From contig JAJQRA010000023.1 in assembly GCA_046533095.1 (NCBI GenBank), positions 1 to 64,000 on the forward strand: 64,000 nucleotides of DNA, written 5' to 3'. Every line of letters begins with the position of its first letter. Within the stretch, counting starts at the first letter, position 1. Source of the DNA: ZAX-1 sp046533095 (lineage in GTDB: Bacteria > Bacillota > Clostridia > Lachnospirales > Lachnospiraceae). The translations under genes were made by a program, and so were the position numbers. Below the pieces are notes generated by a model. It was not told the origin of the DNA, ran no database searches, and saw only the letters and a list, made by a program, of their open reading frames with translations. Shown here one piece after another: positions 8,171 to 16,441 of this stretch.

Positions 8171-9667
8171 TTAATCCCTTAATGTTGCAGCATACATGAT
8201 CGTTTCCTGTGAAGCCTCTTCAATTGCGATTTCTCCGGTTTTCTTGCCTTCGCACATGACGATCACCCTGTCGCTCATGCGTAGTATTTCTGTCATTTCA
8301 GAAGAAATCATAAGAATGGATTTCCCTTGTTTTGCAAGCTCATTCATCAGATGGTAAATTTCACTTTTCGCACCAACGTCAATGCCACGCGTCGGTTCAT
8401 CAAAAATTAAGATATCGCAATTTCTTGCAAGCCATTTTGCAATGACGACTTTTTGCTGGTTTCCACCAGAAAGGCTGACAACCGGCGTTTCCACCGAGGG
8501 CGTTTTCGTTTGCAATGCATCTACATATTCTTGGGCAACCTTTGCCTCTTTTTTCTTGTCGATAAAGATTCCTTTCATAAAAATATCAAGAGATGCCATG
8601 GTTGTGTTCTGGGCTACGGTTTGATCGACGACAATCCCATACCGCTTCCGATCTTCTGATAAATATCCGATCCCGGCGGCAACTGCATCGGCCGGAGATT
8701 TAATGGTTATTTTCTTTCCTTTTATATAGATGTCGCCGCTTTCAATGGGATCTGCTCCAAAGAGCGCTCTTGCTGTTTCCGTTCTTCCGGCACCCATTAA
8801 TCCGGAAAAGCCTAATATTTCACCTCTGCGAAGCTCAAAGCTTACATTGCGCACCATGCGGCCTGCATTTAAATTTTCTACCTTTAAAACAACAGGGGCA
8901 TCTTTTGTGACATTGCTTTTTTCTTTGGGATTCTCATAAATTGTTCGACCTACCATCATCTGTATAATGTCGTCTTTGGTACAATCCTTCGTAATTAACG
9001 TACCTACATATTCACCGTCCCGCATAACGGTGACTCTGTCCGTAATCACTTTGATTTCGTCCATACGATGGGAAATGTAGATAATCCCTAACTTGCTTTC
9101 TTCTTTTAGTTTGTTAATTATTTTAAATAATTCCTTGATTTCAGTTTCTGTCAGCGCCGCGGATGGTTCATCAAAAACGATGAGTTTCAATTCTCTGGAA
9201 ATTGCTTTTGCTATTTCACACATCTGTTGCTTTCCAACTGTCAAATCGCCCATCTTCATGGTAGGGTCAATCTCTATATTCAAAAGCTTGAATAATTTTG
9301 ACGCCTCTTCATTCATTTTCTTATCATTTATGAGTTTCCCGCGCATCATTTCCCTGCCAATGAAAATATTCTGGGCAACGGTTAAATGATTCATCATGTT
9401 AAGCTCTTGGTGAACGATAGCGATACCGGCCTCTTGTGCATCCCGTGGATTTGTAAATTCAACCTCTTTCCCTTCGTATGTAATCGTACCTGCATCCTTT
9501 GAATAGATTCCGGTCAACACTTTCATCAAGGTTGATTTACCGGCTCCATTTTCACCCATGAGTGCATGGACCTCTCCCCGTTTCACCTCAAGATGTACCT
9601 TACTTAAAGCCTGTACGCCGGGGAAAGCCTTGTCAATACCCTCCATGGTTAATATTACGTCACTCAT
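8171..9667 (-). CDS. Sugar ABC transporter ATPase, two fused nucleotide-binding domains (RbsA/MglA family)
   Basis: 498 residues, the usual size. Domain 1 has Walker A GENGAGKST (38-46) and Walker B LIVFDEPSAAL. Domain 2 has the degenerate Walker A GLMGAGRTE, the signature LSGGNQQK and Walker B DILIFDEPTRGID. Such proteins energise import of ribose, galactose, xylose or related sugars. GGAAGGTGG precedes the ATG. It is the first gene of the transporter operon. Two terminator-like hairpins at 9787-9871 separate it from the DUF4143 gene. Confidence 0.94.
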   Translation of the reverse strand: MSDVILTMEGIDKAFPGVQALSKVHLEVKRGEVHALMGENGAGKSTLMKVLTGIYSKDAGTITYEGKEVEFTNPRDAQEAGIAIVHQELNMMNHLTVAQNIFIGREMMRGKLINDKKMNEEASKLFKLLNIEIDPTMKMGDLTVGKQQMCEIAKAISRELKLIVFDEPSAALTETEIKELFKIINKLKEESKLGIIYISHRMDEIKVITDRVTVMRDGEYVGTLITKDCTKDDIIQMMVGRTIYENPKEKSNVTKDAPVVLKVENLNAGRMVRNVSFELRRGEILGFSGLMGAGRTETARALFGADPIESGDIYIKGKKITIKSPADAVAAGIGYLSEDRKRYGIVVDQTVAQNTTMASLDIFMKGIFIDKKKEAKVAQEYVDALQTKTPSVETPVVSLSGGNQQKVVIAKWLARNCDILIFDEPTRGIDVGAKSEIYHLMNELAKQGKSILMISSEMTEILRMSDRVIVMCEGKKTGEIAIEEASQETIMYAATLRD

Positions 9668-9786
9668 ATTGCCACCTTCCTTTTTTCACCGCCTAATCGT
9701 GTGTGCTAATATAAAAATAGTATATGTCTATATTTTGAATAAAGGAAGAGAATATCTTATGAAAAAAGGTTAAAATCTTCCGAAGG

Positions 9787-9822
9787 AAAAAGATGCCTGC
9801 TGATCTCGGCAGCATCTTTTAC
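9787..9822. terminator. Bidirectional terminator-like hairpin
   Basis: GATG(C)CTGC and GCAGCATC pair around an 8-base loop with one bulged C. The hairpin is flanked by A4-5 on the left and T4 on the right, so a U tract follows it in both directions. It lies between the DUF4143 gene and the sugar transporter operon. Confidence 0.6.
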
Positions 9823-9840
9823 GTGGGCAAGATGATGGGA

Positions 9841-9871
9841 GTGAAGTCGCTAACTAGCGACTTCACTTTTT
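9841..9871 (+). terminator. Strong intrinsic terminator
   Basis: GTGAAGTCGCTA (9841-9852) pairs perfectly with TAGCGACTTCAC (9855-9866), with only two bases between the arms, so the innermost pairs must open. TTTTT follows on the plus strand. No plus-strand gene ends immediately before it; it may protect the operon start from antisense reading. Confidence 0.65.
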
Positions 9872-9918
9872 CAGTAATTTCTTCTTTTGTTGTTATTGCT
9901 ATTACGATTGCATGAAAG

Positions 9919-10005
9919 CTAATTTACATCAGTAGGAGATTTTTCGAGCAAGCTATGCATTATCTGCAATTGCCTATCAATATAATCATCATTAAAATCC
10001 AGCAT
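9919..10005 (-). CDS. Possible 28-residue small protein
   Basis: ATG at 10005 preceded by AAGGAAG at a good distance. It encodes a short acidic peptide (MLDFNDDYIDRQLQIMHSLL...) with an amphipathic helix character. It lies 62 bp downstream of the DUF4143 ATPase gene on the same strand. I recognise no family. It may be a real microprotein or the start of a lost gene. Confidence 0.25.
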   Translation of the reverse strand: MLDFNDDYIDRQLQIMHSLLEKSPTDVN

Positions 10006-10067
10006 TTAATTTTCTTCCTTTTCGGCCGTTAATTTTTAAGATAATATGAACTCAATTGCATATTGTC

Positions 10068-11291
10068 TTAAATTAAATTAGCGGGTATCATTGAATTTTT
10101 TTCGTCAATCATGTATGGTTCAGGAATCATGCAAATAATTCCGCCAGAACTTTGATTGAATTTAGTTTTCTCAATGAGTGAGAATTTTTTAACCTCTGCC
10201 CGCTTTGGACTAGCAGACAATTTGATTTCAAGTGGATGAATCTCTTGTCCACGCTCTATAAAAATATCAATCTCTTTCGCATTAGAATCACGGTAATAGG
10301 TCAAATTTGCTTGATTCCCATTATATTCTAATTCACGAACAAGCTCTCCAATCACATAATTCTCAAAGTATTTACCCCCAACTGGACCCATTATCATTGT
10401 TTCTTTTGAAGGCCACATCGAAAGCGCTGCACAGTAACCTATATCTAAGAAGTAAAGTTTTGGCGCTTTCGCTAAACGTTTCAACTCATTGTTTGCATAG
10501 GGTTGGAGTAGATAAACAATCCCCATACTTTCTAAGAGGGACAACCATTTTTTTGCCGTATGTTGTGAAATGTCCGCGACGTCTGCTAAAGTTTTATAAT
10601 TGACTTGTTCACTCGTCAATGCCGCACAGGCTCTCAAGAAACGCACGAACTTTGTACTATCCGAAACACCGCCTAAATCCACAACATCTCGCAAAAGATA
10701 AGTATTCGTATACGCATCAAAATAGTTCTTGCGGATCTTATCTGGCATTTGCGTGGCGCGAGGCATTCCACCTGTCCAAATGTAATTAAAAATATCTTGT
10801 AAATCTGTTGGCTTTGTTTCTTTTTGACGTGCCACCAGTGAGCTAAACGAAAAGTCTAAAGAGGCAGTGAATTGGACATTACCTAGCTCTTGTTTCGAAA
10901 AACTATACATTTTAATGATGCCAATGCGTCCTGCCAGTGACTCTTGCACATTTTTCACCATATTAAAATGCTGAGAACCCGTGAGCCAAACACGACCGTA
11001 TTCTTCGCTTTCATCTACAATACGCTTTATCGCAGAGAATAACTCAGGTGCATTTTGGACTTCATCAATGATAATTGGTAGTTTATACTGTTGAAAAAAC
11101 AACCGCGGATCTTGTCGAGCAAGACTTCTTGCTTGGTCATCATCTAAGCTAACATAGGTTCTATCTTCATTTTCTGCAAGATGCTTGAGCATGGTCGTTT
11201 TTCCAACTTGTCTTGCTCCAGTAACCAATACTACTTTGAAAAAGCTACTCATTTCCATGAAATCTTCTTCCGCTTTCCTTTTTATATACAT
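10068..11291 (-). CDS. ATP-binding protein, AAA_14 plus DUF4143
   Basis: 407 residues. The Walker A GARQVGKTT lies near residues 25-33, Walker B LPIIIDEVQNAPELF near 95, and the sensor-like WLTGSQ follows. The middle carries a winged-helix part (ISQHTAKKWLSLLESMGIVYLLQPY). The C-terminus is the DUF4143 nuclease-like fold (FENYVIGELVRELEYNG, EIDIFIERGQEIHPLEIKLS) with the Asp and Glu-x-Lys arrangement of PD-(D/E)XK enzymes. The exact role of the family is unknown; it is common in accessory regions of gut bacteria. AAGGAG precedes the ATG. It sits between the sugar transporter operon and phage/IS debris, so it was probably acquired with them. Confidence 0.9.
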   Translation of the reverse strand: MYIKRKAEEDFMEMSSFFKVVLVTGARQVGKTTMLKHLAENEDRTYVSLDDDQARSLARQDPRLFFQQYKLPIIIDEVQNAPELFSAIKRIVDESEEYGRVWLTGSQHFNMVKNVQESLAGRIGIIKMYSFSKQELGNVQFTASLDFSFSSLVARQKETKPTDLQDIFNYIWTGGMPRATQMPDKIRKNYFDAYTNTYLLRDVVDLGGVSDSTKFVRFLRACAALTSEQVNYKTLADVADISQHTAKKWLSLLESMGIVYLLQPYANNELKRLAKAPKLYFLDIGYCAALSMWPSKETMIMGPVGGKYFENYVIGELVRELEYNGNQANLTYYRDSNAKEIDIFIERGQEIHPLEIKLSASPKRAEVKKFSLIEKTKFNQSSGGIICMIPEPYMIDEKNSMIPANLI

Positions 11292-11354
11292 TTCACTACT
11301 CCTTTTTATGATAATACGAACTTCATTTCATTCTATCATAAATTTTACGGAGCT

Positions 11355-11699
11355 TCAACTACTAGTATTAAATACATCTGTGTCACCTTCATCAACTTCT
11401 GCTTTCCACGGATGTTTGCCATGTTCATCTAACTTGTTCCTACACATAACCGTTCCCTCGATTGACGGAGTAGAAAAAGTAATGCTGTCCCCTTTAGCCG
11501 CAAGACTTGCCCCTGGTACGGCGAATTCCACACGGTAAAGCCCAATATATTTGTACTTGCCATTTGAAGTGTACTGGCTGCCTTGATCGCTATGTAGGAT
11601 TAAATTCCCATGGATGCATGGCTGAGACTCAAACGCCCTTTTTACGGTACGGATTGCGAGGTCGGCAGTCATGTCCCTATCCGTGATACTGGCAGCCAC
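11355..11699 (-). pseudogene. Chimeric relic: IS3 transposase piece joined to a phage tail protein piece
   Basis: Residues ~2-45 (ITDRDMTADLAIRTVKRAF, then LILHSDQGSQYTS) are the rve integrase core of an IS3-family OrfB, with the second catalytic Asp in HSDQGSQYTS. The following residues (~46-110: YIGLYRVEFAVPGASLA, ITFSTPSIEGTVMCRN, HPWKAEVDEGDT) look like the middle of a siphophage major tail protein of the phi13 type. The two join in one open frame. Neither part is complete: a transposase is ~280 residues and a tail protein ~190. This marks a deletion junction between an IS and a prophage remnant. Confidence 0.65.
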
Positions 11700-12106
11700 A
11701 CTCCGATCATGAAGAGCATGATTTTTCCTCTTTTCTGTATGAGATTATTATATCCTATCAGCCACTCCTGTTACAACTATAGCATATCACAACATGTCTG
11801 GCAATGAACCTTGCAGACGATTTTCTTCTAAGAATTTTGGGATGATTTTATCAACTCTCCACATCTAATCTGTCAATACAACCTCCCCAAAAGCAGTTCT
11901 GTCAAGTCAACCCTACCTCAAGTTTTCACCTCTCAAATCCAATAAAAATAAGGCTCCCACGATTTCAGCAATTCTTGCGAATCACTTAAAATCATGAAAA
12001 CCTTATGTATCAACGTCTTTACCCGCTCTTATCTCCCAATCTTCGTTATCAACGATACCAACTCTATGTGACCTATACATGGCATCACATGCTCCACATT
12101 CTGCTT
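11700..12106. other. Non-coding stretch after a mobile-element junction
   Basis: About 400 bp between the IS3 fragment and the histidine kinase gene. No ORF, RNA gene or convincing terminator was found on either strand. It is pyrimidine-rich on the plus strand and probably degenerate mobile-element sequence. Confidence 0.5.
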
Positions 12107-13897
12107 TCATACATCCCCTTTGGGCAATGGAAGATGTATAGAGGCTGTCGTGCCAACATCCTTACTGCTTTCAAATGTCAGGCCGTATTCTTTGCCATAA
12201 TGTAGCTGCAGGCGGTCTTGCACATTCTTGATGCCAACGCCACTTGTTTTTCCCGTAGCGGATTTTTCATGGAAAATACCCGCAAGCTGCTCGGCCGTCA
12301 TGCCGGATCCATTGTCTTTTACTTGTAGCACGAACATTTCGCCTTCTATATAGCCTGCAATCGAAATCATGCCAATCCCCTCTTTGTATTTAATTCCGTG
12401 ATAAAGTGCATTTTCCACAAGAGGCTGAAGTACAAGTTTGATCATCGGAAAGGACACGATCTGTTCTGCTACGCTAAATTCAAATTCCAATTTATCCTGG
12501 TAACGCATTTTTTGTATAGTAAGATATAGTTTTGTATATTCTATTTCTCGAAATACCGTAACGAATTCGTCCTCGTTGCTGATGCTTTGCCTTAAAAGTT
12601 TTGCAAAGGCAGACGTCATAAGGACGACTTCTTGATTCTTCCCAAGTTCCGACATCCAGATAATCGAATCTAGCGTATTGTAGAGGAAATGGGGGTTTAT
12701 CTGGGATTGTAGGGCCTTTAGCTCGCTTTGCCGCTTTTGTTTTTGCTCCTCTACAATTTGTTCCATCAGCTTTTGAATTTCCATGATCATCAGATTAAAG
12801 GAATTGCTTAAAGATGCAATCTCGTTTGATTCTGTCACGGCTACGGCGACTGTTTTAAAATTCCCTTTTTCCACTTCCTGCATCGAAATCTGTAGTTCTT
12901 TGATGGGCCGGGTGATTTCTTTGGATAAAAGGATCGATGTAACGGTAGCTACAAAAAACAAGAAAATCGCCACTGCAACATAGATGATCTGCGTGCGCTG
13001 CTTGTTTGCCATAAGCTCTTTTGTATAGGAAACGCCCACAACTGTCCAGCCTGTATTTTCGGATCTGGAAAAGGTAAATAAGCGGCTATTATTGCCTTCC
13101 TTTGTTATGAAGTGGTTTGTATCCTTTAATTGTTCCTCTATTTCTTTTATTTTTTCTTCCTTGGGTTTGGAATCTAAAAACTGTTGCTTTGGATGATAAA
13201 TAATCTGTCCGTTTTCATCAAAAATAAAAACATAGCCATGGGTGCCAAGATTGATCTTCTTACATAAATCACGGATAGTATTGTAATTTAAATCTATGAA
13301 TAAGAGGGAATCCTTTTTTTTCGTATAGGGATTGCTTAACATATTGCTAATCGTTACCACCCGTTTATCCTCATCCTTGATCAGCGTTTGTATGTGGGAA
13401 GAGGACAAAACCGTTGCACCATTTGCCGCAACGGTTTTCTGATACCAGTCCAGTTTGTCAATCTCTATCTTGTCATTTAACTCCAAATTGTCGTATTGAA
13501 ACAGATATTTCCCGGTTTTAACGATGACAACACCAATATTACAAATATCGGTGTGTGCACCGGTGATGGTATGAAACTGCTCCTTTGCGCGAATCCCTGC
13601 CATAATATCCGAAAGCTTCGGGGGCGTGCTATAGTTGTATAGGTACGTTTTTACATCAGAATTTGCAGTAATTACGGTAGATATATTTTTCATATAATGG
13701 ATGTAGGAATCAATATCGTTGTTCACCTGATTGACCAGCTGCATTGTATAGTCGGTAGAGTTCTTTACAACAGTATCTTGCGTATAGTTTAACGAAATGA
13801 TGAGGAAAATCAAGAGTGCACCGATAATCAATATAGAGAAAGAAAAGAGCATGGTTGTGCGGATGCTTTTAAATTTGGAAAAAAACAGATGATTCAT
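12107..13897 (-). CDS. Sensor histidine kinase, YesM type
   Basis: About 596 residues. Topology is TM1 (~15-37), a large extracytoplasmic sensor domain (~40-300, Cache-like, including GYVFIFDENGQIIYHP), TM2 (~303-325), HAMP (~326-380), His_kinase with QINPHFLYNTLDSIIW (phospho-acceptor His near 403), and a HATPase_c domain (LVENALYHGIKYK, DNGSGM, GVGIKNVQDRL). Kinases of this LytS/YesM class sense sugars outside the cell and phosphorylate an AraC-type response regulator. I start at the ATG at 13897, which follows GGGAGGG; a TTG lies one codon upstream. It is downstream of its regulator gene and a 21-bp tandem repeat. The set probably controls the neighbouring fucose/sugar genes. Confidence 0.93.
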   Translation of the reverse strand: MNHLFFSKFKSIRTTMLFSFSILIIGALLIFLIISLNYTQDTVVKNSTDYTMQLVNQVNNDIDSYIHYMKNISTVITANSDVKTYLYNYSTPPKLSDIMAGIRAKEQFHTITGAHTDICNIGVVIVKTGKYLFQYDNLELNDKIEIDKLDWYQKTVAANGATVLSSSHIQTLIKDEDKRVVTISNMLSNPYTKKKDSLLFIDLNYNTIRDLCKKINLGTHGYVFIFDENGQIIYHPKQQFLDSKPKEEKIKEIEEQLKDTNHFITKEGNNSRLFTFSRSENTGWTVVGVSYTKELMANKQRTQIIYVAVAIFLFFVATVTSILLSKEITRPIKELQISMQEVEKGNFKTVAVAVTESNEIASLSNSFNLMIMEIQKLMEQIVEEQKQKRQSELKALQSQINPHFLYNTLDSIIWMSELGKNQEVVLMTSAFAKLLRQSISNEDEFVTVFREIEYTKLYLTIQKMRYQDKLEFEFSVAEQIVSFPMIKLVLQPLVENALYHGIKYKEGIGMISIAGYIEGEMFVLQVKDNGSGMTAEQLAGIFHEKSATGKTSGVGIKNVQDRLQLHYGKEYGLTFESSKDVGTTASIHLPLPKGDV

Positions 13898-13919
13898 CAA
13901 AATTCCCTCCCCTCATAAA

Positions 13920-14003
13920 TTTACGGTTTTATTTCTCAAATTCACGGCTTTATTCCTCAAATTTACTGCTTTATTCTTCAAATTTACTGCTTTATTCTTC
14001 AAA
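13920..14003. repeat. 21-bp tandem repeat, 4 copies
   Basis: Units start at 13920, 13941, 13962 and 13983, with consensus TTTACTGCTTTATTCTTCAAA; the two rightmost units are identical. The repeat fills the gap between the response regulator gene and the kinase gene of the same operon, just upstream of the kinase ribosome site. Confidence 0.9.
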
Positions 14004-14017
14004 ATAATCTTTCCGAT

Positions 14018-15640
14018 TTAGTGAATACTTGGTTTCTTGGATTTGGCATACTCCGTCGGCGTTAAACCAGTCTGTTTTTTAAAGGCAATGCTAAAATAGT
14101 GCGGATCGCTGTAGCCTACTTCGTTTGCGATCTCATATGATTTTAAAGAAGCCATTTCAAGCAATTCCTTTGCCTTTTCAATGCGCTTTTTCGTAAGTGA
14201 CTCAACGAACGTCTCTCCTGTGAAATTTTTAAAAATAGAACTAAAATAGCTGGCACTCATGACAAGGTAGGAGCATACGGCATTTAAGGAAAGGGAAGAA
14301 TCCCCATAGTTTTTATCAATATAATCTAACGCAAGGAGCGACTGTTTCTTTGCGTAATTATCACGCTGATCATAGACGGTATCGATGATATGGCTACAAA
14401 AACCTTTTATCAGATTCTCGATTTTAGAAAGGTGGTTCTGTGTATGAATCGTATTGAGGAGATCCCATTCCAATGAAAAAGCTTCCTCGTCGGCAAGCCC
14501 GACACTGTCTAATGCATTCATAATTGAGAGAATTACATTTTGAATATAGATAAGAATACGGGGTTTGGAAAAACAAGCATCGCGAAGTTCGGCAATAAAC
14601 TGTTCCACCATCAGATCTAGGCTCTGCTTGTTGTTTGATTTTATTGCAAAAACTATTTTTTCGGACCATTCCATCCAGTTGACTGTAATATCTGGCAGCT
14701 TCTCGGGAAAATCTTTTCCATAAAAAATCCGGTTTCCTCCAAGGCGAAATTTATATTCCATCAAAGCAATTGCATTTGCATAAGACAATGGCAGTTTTTG
14801 CAGGGTGCGGACAGTCCTGCCTACAAAAATACTGCATTCCAAGTGCATAAACTGGAAAATGGCAGATTTAATGCCATTGCAGATTTCGCCTAAAAAAGTG
14901 GAAAGCTCCGCTTCTGAATTGGCGCTAAAAAGGAGGATCGTCTGGTTTGAAACATTTTGAAACGCTTCTCCCATTGACCGGCTTTTTATAAATTCCTCTG
15001 CAACATTAAAAATAGCAAATTGTGCAAGTTCAATGTCAGGATCCCCCGTCTGACTTGTAAATGGCGTAAAATCATCGCCCTCTATCATAGCAGTACAAAA
15101 ATAACTGCCATTTAACTGTAGCTCATACTCCGACAATTTCGTGGCAAGATTCGGACTGACATAGCTTCGGGAAAGCAGCCCATTTAAAAATCGTCCACGC
15201 AGAACGGGCAGATTTCTGCTATAAAGCTGACGTATTTTACGCACATTACGATCTTTTAACGCTTCTTTGTCAAAACTCTCCTTCACTTCTAAAAGCACTT
15301 TCGATAATTCAGCTGCCGTAATCGGCTTTAATAAATATTCCAAAACTTGATATCTGACAGCCTGCTTTGCATAAGCAAATTCATCATAGCCACTAATGAT
15401 AATGACCTTGATCTGAGGATATGTTTCATAAATAAATTTTGAAAGTTCAATGCCGTCAACATACGGCATAAAGATATCAGCAAGAATCAGATCCGGCTTA
15501 TGCTCATTGATAAACGTAATCGCCTCTTTCCCATCCGAAAAAGAGCCCATAAATTCAAATCCCAGTTCTTCCCATTGAATGATACTGCTGATTGCATCTC
15601 GGATGAGTATCTCATCATCTACCAAAATAATTTTATACAT
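14018..15640 (-). CDS. Response regulator with AraC-type DNA-binding domain, YesN type
   Basis: About 540 residues from the ATG at 15640 (MYKIILVDDEILIRDAIS). That start follows AGAGGG, whereas an upstream in-frame ATG at 15688 lacks a good site. The receiver domain has the DD pair near 9-10, phospho-acceptor Asp55 in LILADIFMPYVDG and Lys in YLLKPI. A long middle region follows, then a C-terminal AraC double helix-turn-helix (SLNAVCSYLVMSASYFSSIF and IANEVGYSDPHYFSIAFKK). It pairs with the kinase encoded immediately downstream. It lies between fucU and that kinase, so fucose or a related sugar is the likely signal. Confidence 0.93.
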   Translation of the reverse strand: MYKIILVDDEILIRDAISSIIQWEELGFEFMGSFSDGKEAITFINEHKPDLILADIFMPYVDGIELSKFIYETYPQIKVIIISGYDEFAYAKQAVRYQVLEYLLKPITAAELSKVLLEVKESFDKEALKDRNVRKIRQLYSRNLPVLRGRFLNGLLSRSYVSPNLATKLSEYELQLNGSYFCTAMIEGDDFTPFTSQTGDPDIELAQFAIFNVAEEFIKSRSMGEAFQNVSNQTILLFSANSEAELSTFLGEICNGIKSAIFQFMHLECSIFVGRTVRTLQKLPLSYANAIALMEYKFRLGGNRIFYGKDFPEKLPDITVNWMEWSEKIVFAIKSNNKQSLDLMVEQFIAELRDACFSKPRILIYIQNVILSIMNALDSVGLADEEAFSLEWDLLNTIHTQNHLSKIENLIKGFCSHIIDTVYDQRDNYAKKQSLLALDYIDKNYGDSSLSLNAVCSYLVMSASYFSSIFKNFTGETFVESLTKKRIEKAKELLEMASLKSYEIANEVGYSDPHYFSIAFKKQTGLTPTEYAKSKKPSIH

Positions 15641-15710
15641 GAAAACACGCCCTCTTCTTACATACCGTTTCATTCCAGCCAAATGCAACTAGGGTATGTA
15701 TATCATCATA

Positions 15711-15883
15711 GGCAAACTACAACTCCTTTTTGCCTTTCACGCATTACCCGGTAAGGTATTGGGATTTTTAAGTGCCATCGTCATAGGCAAGCTACAGCTC
15801 CTTTTTGCCTTTCACACATTACCCGGTAAGGCATTGGGATTTTTAAGTATCATCGTCATGGGCAAGCTACAACTCCTTTTTGC
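15711..15883. repeat. 75-bp tandem repeat; the last copy is the end of fucU
   Basis: Units start at 15711, 15786 and 15861. The first two are complete and contain GGCAA(A/G)CTACA(A/G)CTCC and CATTACCCGGTAAGG. The third runs into the fucU coding end, whose last codons (GVVACP) plus stop are therefore copied twice downstream. Confidence 0.9.
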
Positions 15884-16299
15884 AGCATTATATTTGCATA
15901 GAGTGCCTTTTCGCTTGTGGCAATCATGCAGTATACCTCTTTTGCTTCCTCATAAAATGCAAACCGTTCTATCTTGCCAACAGCACTTTCGCCCCTTGCA
16001 TCATATTTGGCCACGATTTCTTTATAGGTATCCCAAATAGGGGTTTCCACTTGATCACCCTGCATCACTTCCATCAAATTGACTGGATGGCCTACATAAT
16101 GATCTAACGGAAATACCTGTAAAATTGCATCTAACACCTCCGGCACACCATGCCCGTCACAACGAATCACGATCGCATCTTTTCCCATAGACTCAGCAGG
16201 GAAATTCCCATCAGCAATAACTAGTCGATCAGAATGGCCCATTTCACATAATACTTTTAACAATTGCGGCGATAAAATTTGCGGAATTCCTTTTAACAT
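15856..16299 (-). CDS. fucU: L-fucose mutarotase
   Basis: 147 residues, the normal size for RbsD/FucU proteins. The opening MLKGIPQILSPQLLKVLCEMGHSDRL carries the conserved His22 and Asp24, and ADGNFPAES follows. Near the C-terminus are ERFAFYEEAKEVYCMIATSE and the usual YANIMLQKGV. The enzyme interconverts alpha and beta anomers of L-fucose to feed the isomerase FucI. It lies 103 bp downstream of fucI in the same direction, so the two are co-transcribed. The gap between them and the gap after fucU are both filled with tandem copies of gene 3' ends. RbsD-like ribose pyranase activity is a possible alternative, but the fucI context argues for fucose. Confidence 0.92.
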   Translation of the reverse strand: MLKGIPQILSPQLLKVLCEMGHSDRLVIADGNFPAESMGKDAIVIRCDGHGVPEVLDAILQVFPLDHYVGHPVNLMEVMQGDQVETPIWDTYKEIVAKYDARGESAVGKIERFAFYEEAKEVYCMIATSEKALYANIMLQKGVVACP

Positions 16300-16325
16300 A
16301 ATATGCGATACCCTACCTTACTATA

Positions 16326-16441
16326 TTTTACGATCGGATTGTTTTATACATTGATCCATAAATTTTTACGATCGGATCGTTTTATACATTGGCTCATAAA
16401 TTTTACGATCGGATTGTTTTATACATTGGCCCATAAACCTG
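16326..16441. repeat. 37-38-bp tandem repeat; the last copy is the end of fucI
   Basis: Three units, with CGATCGGAT at about 16331, 16369 and 16406. The right-hand unit encodes the last residues of FucI (GPMYKTIRS plus stop, minus strand). The other two repeat that same sequence, including the stop codon, in the fucI-fucU gap. Confidence 0.9.

Noticed and set aside
15696..16040. Plus-strand frame with 25-residue repeats
   Set aside because: It is antisense to fucU and to the copied fucU ends; the repeat length being a multiple of three keeps it open.
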